A stretch of 64,000 bases of DNA from Mytilus edulis (GCF_963676685.1 NC_092349.1:78380604-78444603), one strand, 5' to 3'; positions 11,401 through 22,722 are shown, counted from the stretch's first letter. Notes: a model not told the origin generated them from the sequence alone. Made by a program: numbers and translations.

Positions 11401-14400
11401 ATTATTCATGTTGTATTCGGTGGTAACTTAAATATATACGGTATAAGTCCTTTTTGATTTAAATCATAAGATTAGTTTCTGAAGAAATGCATCGATCTCA
11501 ACACACAAACATTCGGTTGTTCTTATTCTGATTCCGAGGTTCTGATGCTCGGTGTGAATTCATTGTCTATAAAATGAGAACTTGACTTCTGTGTTGTTTA
11601 ACAGAGCATCTTGTCATTAGCAACAATATATGGCAAGCCGTTTTACTATTTATTCGAATTTCAAGATATCTCCTATAATATATAAGATATCTTATATAAT
11701 ATATAAGATATCTTATATAATATATAAGATATCTCCTTTAATATATAAGATATCTTATATAATTTCATTTTTATAAGATATCTCATATATAAGATGTCTT
11801 TAATGTTATATAAGATATCTCATAAAGTTTATATAATATCTTATATACTTTATAAGATGTATTCTAAAGTTTATAAGATATCTTATAAAGTATATGAGAT
11901 ATCTTATAAACAATTTTTACATAATATATCTTATATAATTTATAAGATATCTTATATAGTTTATAAGATATCTTATATAGTTTATAAGATATCTCATATA
12001 GTTTATAAGATATTTTATATAGTTTATGAGATATCTTATAAAGACAATTATATAATATATCTTAGAAAGTTTATGAGATATCTTGAAGATATCAATCAGT
12101 CAGCCAATACATCAGCTAACAGGGGCAGACAATCAATTAAATGTTTACAGTTTGGACGACTGATATGTAAACATGTACTGCCATAAATAAAAGTGACACA
12201 TAATTTTCTCTCAATTATTTTCTGATTTTGTTTATTTACGACAGCAATTCCGGGAGATGATGATGGCCTGGTCGTATCAAAAATGAAACCAATCGTCATC
12301 CAATCGATGAACAAGACATTCCAAGTAAGTCAGATGTTTATAATTTTATAATGATGTTAAAGAAAGGATATGAAATAATGACATATAATCACTACAAGCA
12401 CATAAAACAAAGGAACTAACCAATTGTTGTGCCTCACCCTCTCAACTTCTTTTGAGAATCTCTTGTCTATAACTTCAGATCTGTATTGTGTGAGTCTATG
12501 GTAACTTTCGAAATAACAAATATCTTTTTAAGTCTCCGGTTACTTCGAAATTAGATATGTCTTTTAGAGTCTCTGGAAACTTCGCATTTAGACCTGTCTT
12601 TGAGAGTCTATGGTTACTTGCAATTTGGAGCTGTCTTGAGGAGTCTCTTGTAACTTATAATTTCGACCTTATGGTAACTTCAAATTTAGACCTGTCTCTG
12701 AGGGTTTATGGTTACTTCGAATTCATCTTGTCTTTGAGTGTCTCTGGAAACTTCGAATTAAAACCTGTCTTTGTGAGTCTCTGGTAACTTCGTATATAGA
12801 CCTGTCTTTAAGAGTCTATGGTTAATTGCAATTTGGAGCTGTCTCTTGTAAGTTAGAATTTAGACCTTATGGTAACTTCGAATTTAGACCTGTCTTTGAG
12901 GGTTTATGGTTACTTCGAATTCAATCTTGTCTTTGAAAGTTTATGGTTACTTCGAATTGAGATAGGTGTTTGTGAGTTTCTAGTAACTTCGAATTTAGAC
13001 CTTATGTTTACTTCAAATCTTGACCTGTACTTGAGAGTCTCTGGTAACTTGGACTTTAAACCTGTCTTTGTGAGTCTTTGGTAACTTCGAATGTAGACCT
13101 GTATTTGAGAGTCTTGGTAACTTCGAGTTTAGACCTGTCTTTGAGGGTTTCTGGTTACTTCGAATTCAAACGTGTCTTAATGAGTCTATGGTTACTTAGA
13201 CATTAGACCTCATGGTAACTTGGAATTAAGACCTGTACTTGAGGGTATCTGGTTACTTGGACTTCAGGCCTGTCTTTGTTAGTCTATGGTTTCTTAGAAT
13301 TCAAACTGGTCTTTGTGCGTCTATGTTTACTCAGAATTAAGAGCTGTCTTTGAGAGTCTGTAGTTACGTAAAATTTAGACCTGTCTTTATGAGTCTCTGG
13401 TAACTTCGTATTTGGACCTGACTTTTTGGATCTAGGGTTACTTGGAATTTATAGCTGTCTTTAATTAAGAGTCTATGGTTACATGGAATTTAGAGAAAAA
13501 GAGGGACGGAAGATACCAGAGGAGTAGCCAAACTCATAAATTGTAAATAAACTGACAACGCAACGGCTAAAAATAAAAAGACAGACAAATAATAGTACAG
13601 AAGATACAACATAGAAAGCTACAGACTAATCAACACGAACCCCACAAAGACTGGGGGTGATCTCAGATGCACCGGAAGGGTAAGCAGTGCCTGCTCCACA
13701 TGTGGCACCCGTCGTTTTGCTTATGTTATTAGAAATCCGGTAAATAGTCCAATTCGGTAGGTCAAATTCGTGAAACGGGAAGGGTATTGTAGTAACGACA
13801 TAAATTATATATCTGATATCATCTGTGAAACGGTTATTCCATAACGGCCAACCAACTCATTATGACGTCCGTAAAATTTACGAAGGGGTGATTTCAACTT
13901 CACTATTGGAACTCGTTAGTTTTATAGCTTCCTTGCGAGCAGCAATCCTCTATCAAGATAATCATGATAGGAAAAACAAGCCCGGGAATATCGTATCAAT
14001 TAGGAGATATATACTCCGTATGCAGGCGCTGCTGGAATGTTGCTACATAGAAATGGAAAGTTCACAATAAGGAAATCATCTCTTTTGTCGTAAACTTTTG
14101 TTTTCAAACGACCCCACGTTGTCAATTTTTATATGTAAGTCAAGATATGAGGCAAACTTAACTGTATCTGTAATATCATTAAGAGCTGTCTTTGAGAGTC
14201 TCTGGTAACCTCGAATTTAGACCTGTCTTTGAGAGTCTCTGGTAACTACGAATTTAGATCTGTCTATGAGAGTCTATGGTTACTTCGAATTTAGATCTGT
14301 CTATGAGAGTCTATGGTTACTTCGAATTCAAACTTGTCTTTGAGAGTCTATGGTTACTTCGGATTCAAACTTGTTTTTCTGAGTCTATGGTTACTTGCAA

Positions 14401-15613
14401 TTAAGAACTGTCTTTGAGAGTTTATGGTTACTTCGAATTTAGACCTGTCTTTGAGAGTTTATGGTTACTTCGGATTCAAACTTTTTTTTTGAGAGTCTGT
14501 GGTTACTTGCAATTTAGAGCTATCTTTTAGAGTCTATGGTTATTTCGAATTTAGACTCGTCTTTGAGAGTCTATGGTTACTTCGAATTCAAGCTTGTCTT
14601 TGAGAGTCTCAGGTATGTTCTAATTGAGAGCGGTCTTTGAGATTCTATGGTCACTTCGAATTTTAATATGTGAAAGTCTATGGTCACTTAGAACTAAGAC
14701 ATGTCTTTGATAGTCTCTGGTAACTCCGCATTCAAACTTGACTTTGAGAGTCTATGGTTAGTTAGAATTTTAGATCGGTCTTTAAGAGTCTCTAGTAAAT
14801 TCGAATTCAGAGCTGCAATTGAGAGTCTATTAACTTCGAATTATAACACCTGTCTTTGAGGGTTTACGGTAACTTCGAATTTAGATTGGTCTTTGTGAGT
14901 CTTTGGTTACTTCAAATTTAGATCCGTCTTTGAGAATCTTTGTTAACTGCGAATTATAAGATCTGTCTTTAAGAGTCTCTGGTTACTTCGATCGCAGGCC
15001 TGTCTGTGAGGGTTCATGGTTACTTCAAATTTAGATCTATCTTTGTGAGTCTCTGGTTATCTTTTGGGGTCTTTGGATACTTCGAATTTAAACCAGTCTT
15101 TGAGTCTCTGGTAACTTGGAATTCAGAATTGTCTAGGAAAATCGTTGGTAACTTCTAATTTAGACCTGTCTTCTCTTTTATAAACTTAATTTTCCATTTC
15201 ATGCAACTAAATTTATTGACATTGTTTATTTACAAAAGTCAAAATTTTGCAACAAAATACAAAATACGAATGAGCAAGTCAGATGGCTTGGTCCTAATAC
15301 ATTTCAAAGTTGTATTGGTTAAGATATAATAACCACATGCTATTTAGGTATAAATGTCAACTGTGTATTGTTTCATTACTAAAGTTTCGTTTGTTTACCA
15401 TCATTGTTTTTTAAATCACAAAGCAAAAACAAAATGATAGTTGTTGCATGAAATGATTTACCGTCATTATCACTCAAATATTTGATGATTTTTTGTATGT
15501 ATAATACATAATGTAGAATAGGCATAGCAATCCGTAGTGACATTTTTATGATTAACAAAATGAATTGTATATTTTATTTAATTGATCCATTACATTTCTG
15601 ATTTTGTAATGTT

Positions 15614-15699
<86 letters not shown>

Positions 15700-17069
15700 T
15701 GAATGTAATTTTCTTTGATAGGACCATGAGAAGTTATATAATGATATATCAAAAAGTTACCAGGACATGTTGAATGAACTGCACTGTTTTAAATCAGCAT
15801 TTGACAAAGAAACTTCAGGAATTCCAGAGATGACGAAGTGTGTTCGAATACTAGTCCATAGATGTGGTAAGTATTTTTTATACAGCACTCTATAGCCTAT
15901 ACCTACGATTTTAGGATCTACATGTACAAAGGTCTAGGTGGGCTCTACTGTATAAAAATATGCAATAAAAAAAAAAGAATAGAAAATATTGTACAAAGAA
16001 TTAGAAAACAGATTGGCCAAAATAAATGACAACTTGATAACGATTCCCATTAATAAAAATGCAAAATACTGATGTGATTTTAAAATCTATAGCTAAGACT
16101 AAGTTTACTGCAAATAAAATTTTGAATGGTATCAATAAGTGCTAAAAAAGTTGATGTATATTTCTTTCCTTCATACAATTTTCCATTATAGACGGACACC
16201 ATTCTTGTGAGTGTTTATTAGTTCAAGCATCTTAAACTATGCACAAAGACTATTTAGTTTGAATTCGCTAAAAGACCCACAAGAAATTAATACATTTTGT
16301 ACCCACATATGTCAGGCAAGGAACTTTGTTAACTGATGTCATGACAGCCCAATCATTTGTACAGTAATAATTGCTATACAAATTCTTCAACAACCTGATC
16401 GTTTCATTTTCTTATTTGGAAAATTAATCTTTTATATATTCACGAATTTTATATTCAGGCATATTTAAATCTTGTCATAAGATATTAACAATGTTAGACT
16501 GAATACTGTCCTGTAGATGTCTGTTGGTAGGTTGTGTCATTAGGTTGCCGTCTAATTAAATATAATCTACATATCTGTCTGACTACTTATACCTTTAGTC
16601 CAAATAAACAACTATTTCGCTTTAGTTTCATATTTTATTATCTAACATTGGTAATTTTCTCTGTTTAGGTAAAACATCCCTAGAAGTAGAAAGACGAAAA
16701 AACTGTGTACAGGTTATATTTTCTGAACAGACATTAATGAAAAATTCACTTAAAGATCCACAAGAAATCATATCCTCTCTCCAGCATTTCAACTCAATGA
16801 ACAAACATTTAGAAAAAGTCCTAGAACGTTCTCATAGTATCCAGAACTCTATCAACATTTTATTAAAAGATGAAGAATCTATTCAGCGGCAAGTAACAAA
16901 GGAATGTCTACCAGCTGAACAAGGGCCCGGTGCTATGTATAATGTGAAAGAAAACATGAGAACGTTAGAACAAATGCTTAAGAATATTGATGTCATCAAA
17001 GAAAAATCAGACGCGAAATTAAAAGACGTTATAGAATCATCCAAAGGATTTTTTGAAAATGCTGAATGA
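8415..17069 (+). CDS. gene A: predicted myristoylated/palmitoylated helical protein, 5 exons, 255 aa
   Basis: Exons 8415-8438, 10079-10196, 12245-12324, 15722-15866 and 16669-17069 join in frame (768 nt) with GT donors and AG acceptors throughout. The protein begins MGCCFSSE: Gly2 with Ser6 fits the N-myristoylation consensus, and Cys3/Cys4 are typical palmitoylation sites, so attachment to the cytosolic face of membranes is inferred. Residues 9-47 are Ser/Pro-rich ([14 protein letters not shown]). Residues 49-74 hold the most conserved part ([20 protein letters not shown]). Residues 75-122 and 124-255 look helical, with coiled-coil character in the last 100 ([28 protein letters not shown]). 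No transmembrane segment or enzyme motif is visible. The family is not recognised. Gene B is a tandem paralogue with identical exon phases and strong protein conservation, which supports a real gene. The alternative is that one copy is silent. Confidence 0.85.
10251..10370. repeat. short interspersed repeat, agtggcggatcc type
   Basis: The segment begins cagtggcggatccag and ends with its approximate inverted counterpart (cttaatccgcctatga), enclosing gggggtcc and ggggacccgc. A related, diverged copy lies at 63040-63205 (ggatccgtcactgag). The pattern suggests a small MITE-like family. It lies in gene A intron 2. Confidence 0.5.
10556..11395 (-). pseudogene. 5'-truncated non-LTR retrotransposon reverse transcriptase, C-terminal part
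   Basis: Two overlapping minus-strand frames encode the end of an endonuclease/RT polyprotein. The upstream frame (10941-11402) includes [14 protein letters not shown] and the thumb-region signature [18 protein letters not shown]. The downstream frame (10589-10969) includes [16 protein letters not shown] and the typical end WNLLPTSVV. The two frames are joined by a frameshift near 11040-11090, so it is broken. The catalytic YxDD part is absent (5' truncation, usual for LINE copies). Jockey/CR1-like affinity is likely but not proven. It sits in gene A intron 2. Confidence 0.75.
11666..12085. repeat. AT-rich palindromic satellite (core ATAAGATATCTTAT)
   Basis: About 20 copies of a self-complementary core ATAAGATATCTTAT, with variants ATAAGATATCTCAT and ATGAGATATCTTAT, are spaced about 20-30 bp by tata or tatagttta. 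Each unit is its own reverse complement, so the array can fold into many cruciform arms. The open frame across 11794-12186 (repeating KISYIVY) is a by-product of the repeat. It lies in gene A intron 2 just upstream of exon 3; gene B has no equivalent there. Confidence 0.85.
12480..13495 (+). repeat. degenerate ~37-bp minisatellite, gene A intron 3, left block
   Basis: Many diverged copies of a unit reading roughly gacctgtctttgagagtc / tatggttacttcgaattta occur here. The array continues at 14178-15175 after the Penelope-like insertion at 13496-14115. The same unit fills 31228-31760 in intron 3 of gene B, so it predates the duplication. Open frames of repeated LRVYGYFEF character across it are not genes. 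Confidence 0.85.
13496..14115 (-). mobile_element. Penelope-like element, C-terminal coding plus 3' tail fragment
   Basis: On the minus strand the right part encodes the RT C-terminal region, matching YGVYISQLIRY and KFYxRHxELV in the 26970-27242 copy; the left part is the 3' tail shared with 983-1379. It is inserted into the intron-3 minisatellite and splits it into two blocks, so it came after the array formed. The plus-strand open frame 13825-14070 is a shadow. Confidence 0.7.
14178..15175 (+). repeat. degenerate ~37-bp minisatellite, gene A intron 3, right block
   Basis: Continuation of the 12480-13495 array: repeated gtctttgagagtctatgg / ttacttcgaattta units with substitutions and small indels. 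Units in this block are somewhat more uniform near 14180-14600 than further right. Confidence 0.85.
15616..15698. repeat. (TA)n microsatellite, about 41 repeats
   Basis: An uninterrupted AT dinucleotide tract of about 83 bp ends 23 bases before gene A exon 4. It occupies the place where a polypyrimidine tract and branch point would be expected; gene B has ordinary sequence there. Confidence 0.95.
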
Positions 17070-17427
17070 TGTAAAATGTACAATTGATATGTATTACTGT
17101 AATCTGTGATGTAAAATTTACAATTGACATGTATTACTGTCATCTGTGATGTAAAATGTACAGTTGACATGTATTACTGTAATCTGTGATGTAAAATGTA
17201 CAATTGACATGTATTACTGTAATCTGTGATGTACACTGTACAATTGACATGTATAACTGTAATCTGTGATGTAAAATGTACAGTTGACATGTATTACTGT
17301 AATCTGTGATGTAAAATGTACAGTTGACATGTATTACTGTAATCTGTGATGTAAAATGTACAATTGACATGTATTACTGTAATCTGTGATGTACACTGTA
17401 CAATTGACATGTATAACTGTAATCTGT
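17068..17427 (+). repeat. 9 x 40-bp minisatellite starting at the gene A stop codon
   Basis: Units begin at 17068 and recur every 40 bp through 17388 (gatgtaaaatgtacaattg followed by acatgtattactgtaatct), with few differences; a few units read gtacactgtac. The first unit overlaps the TGA stop (17067-17069), so the array forms the start of the 3' UTR. Gene B has atgatataatttt at the same place and no array. Confidence 0.95.
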
Positions 17428-17439
17428 GATATCAAATTG

Positions 17440-18650
17440 TTTATTCGTTGAATTGCTATGACTTTGGATGAATATTTTATTATTTTTTTAATTTAACAAT
17501 TTAAAAGAAATATTTAATCTATTTCTGTTTACACAAATGCAAAAAATATTTTAAGTAAATACTGTGTTTTTTTAATTTCTACTCACAATATTTAGATGTC
17601 TACTATGACTCTGGTTTTCTTTTGTTAAAAAAATAATTGATTCTAATTAAACATTGTTAATTATTCAACAAAATTCTTCATCCACATAGTTTATTTTTCA
17701 ACATGTTCTAAGTATTATTATCTAATATTTTTTCCCTTCTCACATGCTGTAAATTAATTGTGCTTCCCTTATTGGAGAATATATCAATAATCATATATTT
17801 CTATCTTGTAATAAACTTTACTTTTACACATCTTTTCATTATGGTATGATCTATGGGTCGTTCCAAATTGGTTTTACTTAAATTGTCATTATTACTGTAT
17901 ACTTTAGTAAATTAACTAAAAGAAAATGTGCTAAATTGTTAGGAAGAATATCATGTCATATTTCTCAGTAGAAATAATTAATTTACACCTTCGATGTTCA
18001 CCAAAATAAAAATAAACCCAGAATATCCAACATTTGCAGATGCATAAATGTCTGCAAAAATGTGCCATAGTGGCTTATATAAACAACAACATTCCAGAAG
18101 CAAAATTTAAGATATTTTTAAATTTTTGGTTTACTGGAATTATATTAATTACATTGAGATCTAAATGGAGCAGATCCATTAGCTTTACTATGACACATAG
18201 TTACAAGATATTAAAATATTTATATGGTAATTCTATTACAATAAAATTGACCAGTTATAGATAAACAATCTTCTATTGCTACAGGGTGTTTTCACAACAC
18301 AAACTGCTGTTTATTTACCTTTAAAAATTACTTGTTTGGCTTTAAATATTTAGTTATTGTGAGCAAAATATATTCAAATAACTTTATTTTTTATTTTTTA
18401 ACAAACACCAAAAAATAGAAAAATAAAACAAAACAAAACAAAAATAAAAATTTGAATTAAAATTTAGACTTCTATGTACATGATGTACTCTTAATTGAAA
18501 TCTAATTTTTCTATAGGCACAAATGACTCGAAAAATGTGTACTAAAAATGAGACAGTGTACAAAATCTGAAGTAATCAACCACTTGTTTATGTAGGTCAA
18601 TTTACTATTTATAACAGGTTTTGCAAATATAAAATACAAATCAATACAAA
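17440..18650. other. gene A 3' UTR/flank, no further gene seen
   Basis: AT-rich sequence without coding character. The 17730-17870 part is similar to 34500-34640 downstream of gene B (tatttctatct...cttttcattat), so the duplication extends past the coding region. The short frame at 18034-18264 is not supported by splice sites or homology. Confidence 0.5.
17810..17815 (+). terminator. candidate poly(A) signal AATAAA, gene A
   Basis: The first canonical hexamer in the homologous 3' region, about 740 bases after the stop and beyond the minisatellite. It lies in sequence conserved with the gene B 3' flank, although B's counterpart hexamer is elsewhere (34545). Confidence 0.35.
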
Positions 18651-18851
18651 GACAAAATACCAAACTTAGCCCCATCTGTCACTCCAATAGTCTCCATAAT
18701 AATAGCCATATCTTTGGTTGTTATAATTGTAAGGTTTTTTAGAACTCTTCGTCGATTGTTGAAAGTTTAGTATTTCTTCATATGACCGCTTAATGTTAGA
18801 TGCGAGACGGGCAACACCTTGACCTGTTAAACTAAGGCCGTTAAATCTTAT

Positions 18852-19245
18852 AATACGTTATCAAAGGTACCAGGATTATAATTTAGTACGCTAGACGCGC
18901 GTTTCGTCTACATTAATACTCATCAGTGACGCTTCGATAAAAATAGTTATAAAGCCAAATAAGTACAAAGTTGATGAGAATTGAGGACCCAAAATTCCAA
19001 AAAGTGTACCCGTCAATATGTTTTCCTCTTGAGTTGTCGTTGTCGCATAGAGAGACGAAATTGTATTTTATAAAATGTTCCCTCACAAGGAAATTGACTA
19101 AGTATACCTGGTTGTTATAAGTGTCTTCGTGTTTTCTAACAGTGGCAAGCGAGATCATAACTTTCCAAGAATGCAACTTTTTATTGGTAATTTGAACAAT
19201 ACAGTATCATCTAATTTCGTGACGAAATTATCTGCTTAGTTATCC
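18852..19245. mobile_element. interspersed repeat inserted in the SGNH pseudogene
   Basis: It contains the string gacgcgcgtttcgtctac followed by catcagtgacgc, a motif pair that recurs at 23125-23262 and, in reverse, at 34728-34808 and 35078-35135. It splits the minus-strand ORF1 coding sequence between the SGNH N-terminal and C-terminal blocks. I know the motif as a common mussel repeat; the class is not certain. Confidence 0.55.
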
Positions 19246-20635
19246 TTTGAATTTGTGTCAATGAATGATAACAATAATATTAGGTGCTGGAGATGATTTC
19301 AGTTCCTGTGTAGTCTTTGCTGTATCTTTTAAGCGGAAAGTTGTGTATTTTGTTGTTCAGAAATTCTTGGATAAGAAATATGTGTTTAAACGACTTGTAT
19401 TCGAGATTCCAACAATAATCGCTCTAGGTTTTTGATTAATATCTGTTTTTGGTTTAGATTTATTCACCGTATCAAGGTTCTTGTTTTTTTGGAATTGTCT
19501 TCACCTTTTTTGGGGATTTAATACATCCTTAGCTTTTAATGTAGTATCTACCTTTTGCAAATTATCATTCGAATCATAGGTTTTTGTGGTAACGGTTGTA
19601 TAATTTTGTTCTTTTTTTGTCAATGTTTTCTCTAAGTGCCTTCGCTGCCCTTTCGAGCCGTTCTATTTCTTCATTTTTACCTTTCATGAAATTAAGAAGG
19701 TGGTCAATTTCAGCTTGACAGTCGTTCTGAGTTCCACTGAGTTTGACTCGAAGATTTTGATTATCTTGTCTGCTATTTCAAATTTTAACATTTCTATCTT
19801 TAATTCATAGTCTGATCTTAAATTTTAAATGCTGTTGTTCAAGGTTTCTATCTTTAATTATGAAGCATAAATCCTACTCATTAATTTAATATTTTCTGTT
19901 CTAAATTTGTTTGTCCCTTTTTGTTTAATGTTACATTAACCTGTTTATATCAGTCAAATACTGCTTTAGCATGATTGTTTGATCTTCTAATACTGTTGTG
20001 TGCATACGTTTTTATAACTACAGCGAGTTTTTCATTAACATTTTTTTATAAATACTGTTTCAATTTTGTCAATAGCTTTGACATAATTGTCTGATAGGAT
20101 AGAAATTAAGTTGGTTGACTGTACTCAAGTGTTTAATGTAGAGTCATTCACTTGTGTTGACTGTTTTAATGTTTTGAGTAATTGAGATTCCTTCCCATTT
20201 GGTGTTTCTGAAGATTTTTTTTGTCAGGGTTTTTAACAATTTTGTTTTGTATTATTTTCAGTTCAGTTTCCTCTTGGTCAACATTAACATTGTTTTTTGG
20301 GTCATTTGTGTCCTTATTTGAGAATTGTTGATCGATAATCATTTTGTTGACCCATTTGAGCAATTAAAGAAAATCATAAGCTACAGATGACTGGTAAGCA
20401 CTTCCTTGAACTTTTATAAAACCTGTAGCTAGGATATATGGTGATCATAAACTGGGTTTGATTTTTGCTTGCTGACTGTCCGCTTTGTCCTCATTTTTTT
20501 AGTTGTAATTTACTGGTTGGCCGCCAGGAACTCTGTTGACCATTTTACATCATAGGAATTTTGAATGCCTAATCATTCATAATAAAATAACCATATTGCC
20601 CGAAACCAAGGGTGTACACATTGTACGGAGGTTTA

Positions 20636-20860
20636 ATCCACCATTTTCTACATTTGGTACCAAGTCAGGAATATGACAGTTCTTGTCCATTCGTTTTGGA
20701 TGCGTTTTGTTATTGGATTTTGCCATGTGCTTATGGACTTTCCGAATTGATTTTCCTCTAAGTTCAGTATTTTTGTGATTTTACTTTTGAAAGAAACTAT
20801 TCGATCAACACTTTCATATATAGATGAGTCTAGTTGTTCAAACATACATGTTTTTTTCCT
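20636..20860 (+). repeat. interspersed repeat (ttaatccaccattttctac family)
   Basis: It shares long blocks with 40195-40362 (same strand) and 28700-28925 (opposite strand): ccattttctacatttg, accaagtcaggaatatgac, cgttttgttatt, gattttgccatgtg and ctctaagttcagtattt. It interrupts the ORF1 pseudogene between its N-terminal segment and the rest. Confidence 0.65.
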
Positions 20861-21654
20861 TTCATCCTGAACAGGAATTTAGAACTGATGGAACACATGT
20901 TTTGGGATAGTTTCCATATGTTTCTTCTTCATTGTTTATCCTTTTAACATTGTTTTGACTTATAAATTCTTCGAATGATGCCATACTTAATAGTGTTTTT
21001 GATTATTAGCCGTACTGTATCAAATTAATGTTGTTATATGTATAATGGTCGGATTATCTTTTTGAAATATGAACTGATTGTCGGCTCAGACTTCAATAAA
21101 TATTTGATACGAATTGATATGGAAGGGGGATGTCTTAGGCCCTATGTTGATCTTAACAATCATTGACGGGATTTCCACATGCCGCCATGTTCAACCAGAA
21201 GTTACTCACTCGATTAGTTGTACTTAACTCTACAATATATTTTACAAATATGTCCTTATAGAGGGATCAATTAAATATAGATAGTCTAATATAAAAAAGA
21301 AGATGTGGTAAGGCATTTTAAAGTTAACATTTCTGCCAAATATGTAATCTTTAATCTTGACCTTATTTTCATGGTTCAAATTCAATGATTATCAAGCTGA
21401 CCTATCAATTATTGTGTTTGTGTCAAAATTTTAGAAATTTGAAAAATGGTAAATGTAAGGTGTTGTAGCTTGTTAGAAATCATTTATGCTAGATTTTCAC
21501 TGAGACTTTTATATTCAGATTTTCAATATTTTCTTAACATATCAAATACATTACATAGTGTAAGGTGTACCTGTCCGACGAGGGTTAAGCATAAAGATTC
21601 TTAGTTTATTAATCGGCATTAAGTTATTACAACTCTTCCTTATTATAAGGGATA

Positions 21655-21838
21655 TCGTGGTTGTTATTTCACTTCCATGTCTTATCGGGGCCTTTTATAG
21701 CTGACTATACGGTATGGGCTTTGCTCATTGTTGAAGACCGTACGGTGACCTATAGTTGTTAATGTTTGTGTCATGTTGGTCTTTTGTGGATAGTTGTCTC
21801 ATTGGCAATCATACCTAATCTTCTTTTTTATATTTATT
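21655..21838 (+). mobile_element. SINE-like interspersed repeat
   Basis: The string cttttatagctgactata, ctttgctcattgttgaag, cgtacggtgacctatag, gtctcattggcaatcatacc is nearly identical to 63755-63905 and more distantly related to 23400-23530. It ends in a T-rich tail. No coding capacity. Confidence 0.7.
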
Positions 21839-22029
21839 GATAATTGCTTTTTTTTCGTCATTAAATCAGATGTGCAGTGTCATATGTGATAGGTCCCCTA
21901 TGTTTAGTATATTCAATCTTTATAATTTATACATGTTCATCGTTCTGTCCCCAGTTTTAGAATTATTATGTTGACATGAAGTATTTGTTATATGGTCAGT
22001 TTCTCTGTTACAAATTAGATAATTGTCTT

Positions 22030-22562
22030 ACTTTTATTAAGTTTATAATCTGTTTGTAAGGTTTGTCTGATACTACTTTTACACAATGAGTATTGCTTCA
22101 CACAGTCCGTGCATAACAAAACAATTATTTTTATCATATTTCCAAGTCGTTTATTTCATATTTTTCCGGGAAAAACATTCGAAATGTACAAAAATAAACA
22201 TCCTGTTTTCACAATGAGTATAGCTTCCCACAGTCCGTAAATAATAAAACAATAAACATTTATCATATTTCCAAGATTTAAATTTCATATTTTTCCGGGA
22301 AAAACATTCGAAATGTACAAAAATACACATAATGTGCCAAATATACAAATACTAATAATATAGTATATTAATAGCAAGATAATTGGGGAATAAACAAGCA
22401 CTTAAATTGATTGTCTCAGGTTAATGGTTTCGGACTTGACTTATTATTTTAAGCAGAACACGATAACTTTTAACCTATATTATTGATTATTTACATATAA
22501 TATGAACTAAATCGTCAAGTAAAATATAGCCAACACATGAATATCTTTCGTTTGGGAATGTG
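22030..22562 (+). repeat. upstream flank of gene B, homologous to 1380-2240, with internal 128-bp duplication
   Basis: Aligns in order with the gene A flank. Within it a 128-bp unit is duplicated: acaatgagtat at 22083 and again at 22211, ending near 22328, both with ccgggaaaaacattcgaaat. The duplication is specific to this copy. It lacks the TIR element seen at 1484-1951. Confidence 0.7.
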
Positions 22563-22597
22563 GTCCGTGATATATTAAACAAATATATCATTTTATG

Positions 22598-22722
22598 GAG
22601 GGGTATTTGCGAAAAATACCAGTCAAGGGACCGTGAAATTTTCCGAACCGCAAGGCGTGGGATATTCGGCCCCAAGACTGGTATTTTAGTTAGAAATTCG
22701 AAAAATACTCTGGCTATCAACC
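22598..22722. repeat. hairpin-ended MITE candidate
   Basis: aaaaataccagtc at the left (about 22613) and gactggtattttag at the right (about 22676) are reverse complements. Between them is unusually GC-rich sequence (ccgaaccgcaaggcgtggg). Short, non-coding, and absent from the gene A flank. Confidence 0.5.

Larger units (their letters stand above)
18662..20984 (-). pseudogene. broken transposon ORF1: coiled coil plus SGNH/esterase-like domain
   Basis: The minus strand opens at 20984-20982 with an ATG (MASFEEFISQNNVKR), continues through charged, helix-forming sequence (around 19650-19780, EEIERLERAAKALREN), and then an SGNH-like start PRAIIVGISNTSR (about 19400) and IIVI strand (about 19275). 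It ends with FNGLSLTGQGVARLASNIK and an aromatic tail YNYNNQRYGYYYGDYW before TAA at 18662. The late 'L-T-x-x-G...L..NIK' block resembles the His block of SGNH hydrolases. Frameshifts, stops and two nested insertions (18852-19245, 20636-20860) break it. Esterase-bearing ORF1 proteins are known from CR1-type non-LTR elements; that relationship is inference. No adjacent ORF2 was seen. Confidence 0.55.

Noticed and set aside
11794-12186. 130-codon frame with repeated KISYIVY
   Set aside because: Translation of the palindromic AT satellite; no gene features.
13825-14070. 81-codon plus-strand frame
   Set aside because: Antisense shadow of the Penelope-like fragment.
15552-15773. Open frames of repeated IY on both strands
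   Set aside because: They are produced by the (TA)n microsatellite.
8415-17069. Gene A as an orthologue of the BORC subunit BORCS5
   Set aside because: Both have a myristoylated start and helical body, but I could not align the rest convincingly; left as unknown family.
16883-17370. Minus-strand frames with repeated LYILHHR-like units
   Set aside because: Antisense of gene A exon 5 and of its 40-bp 3' UTR array.
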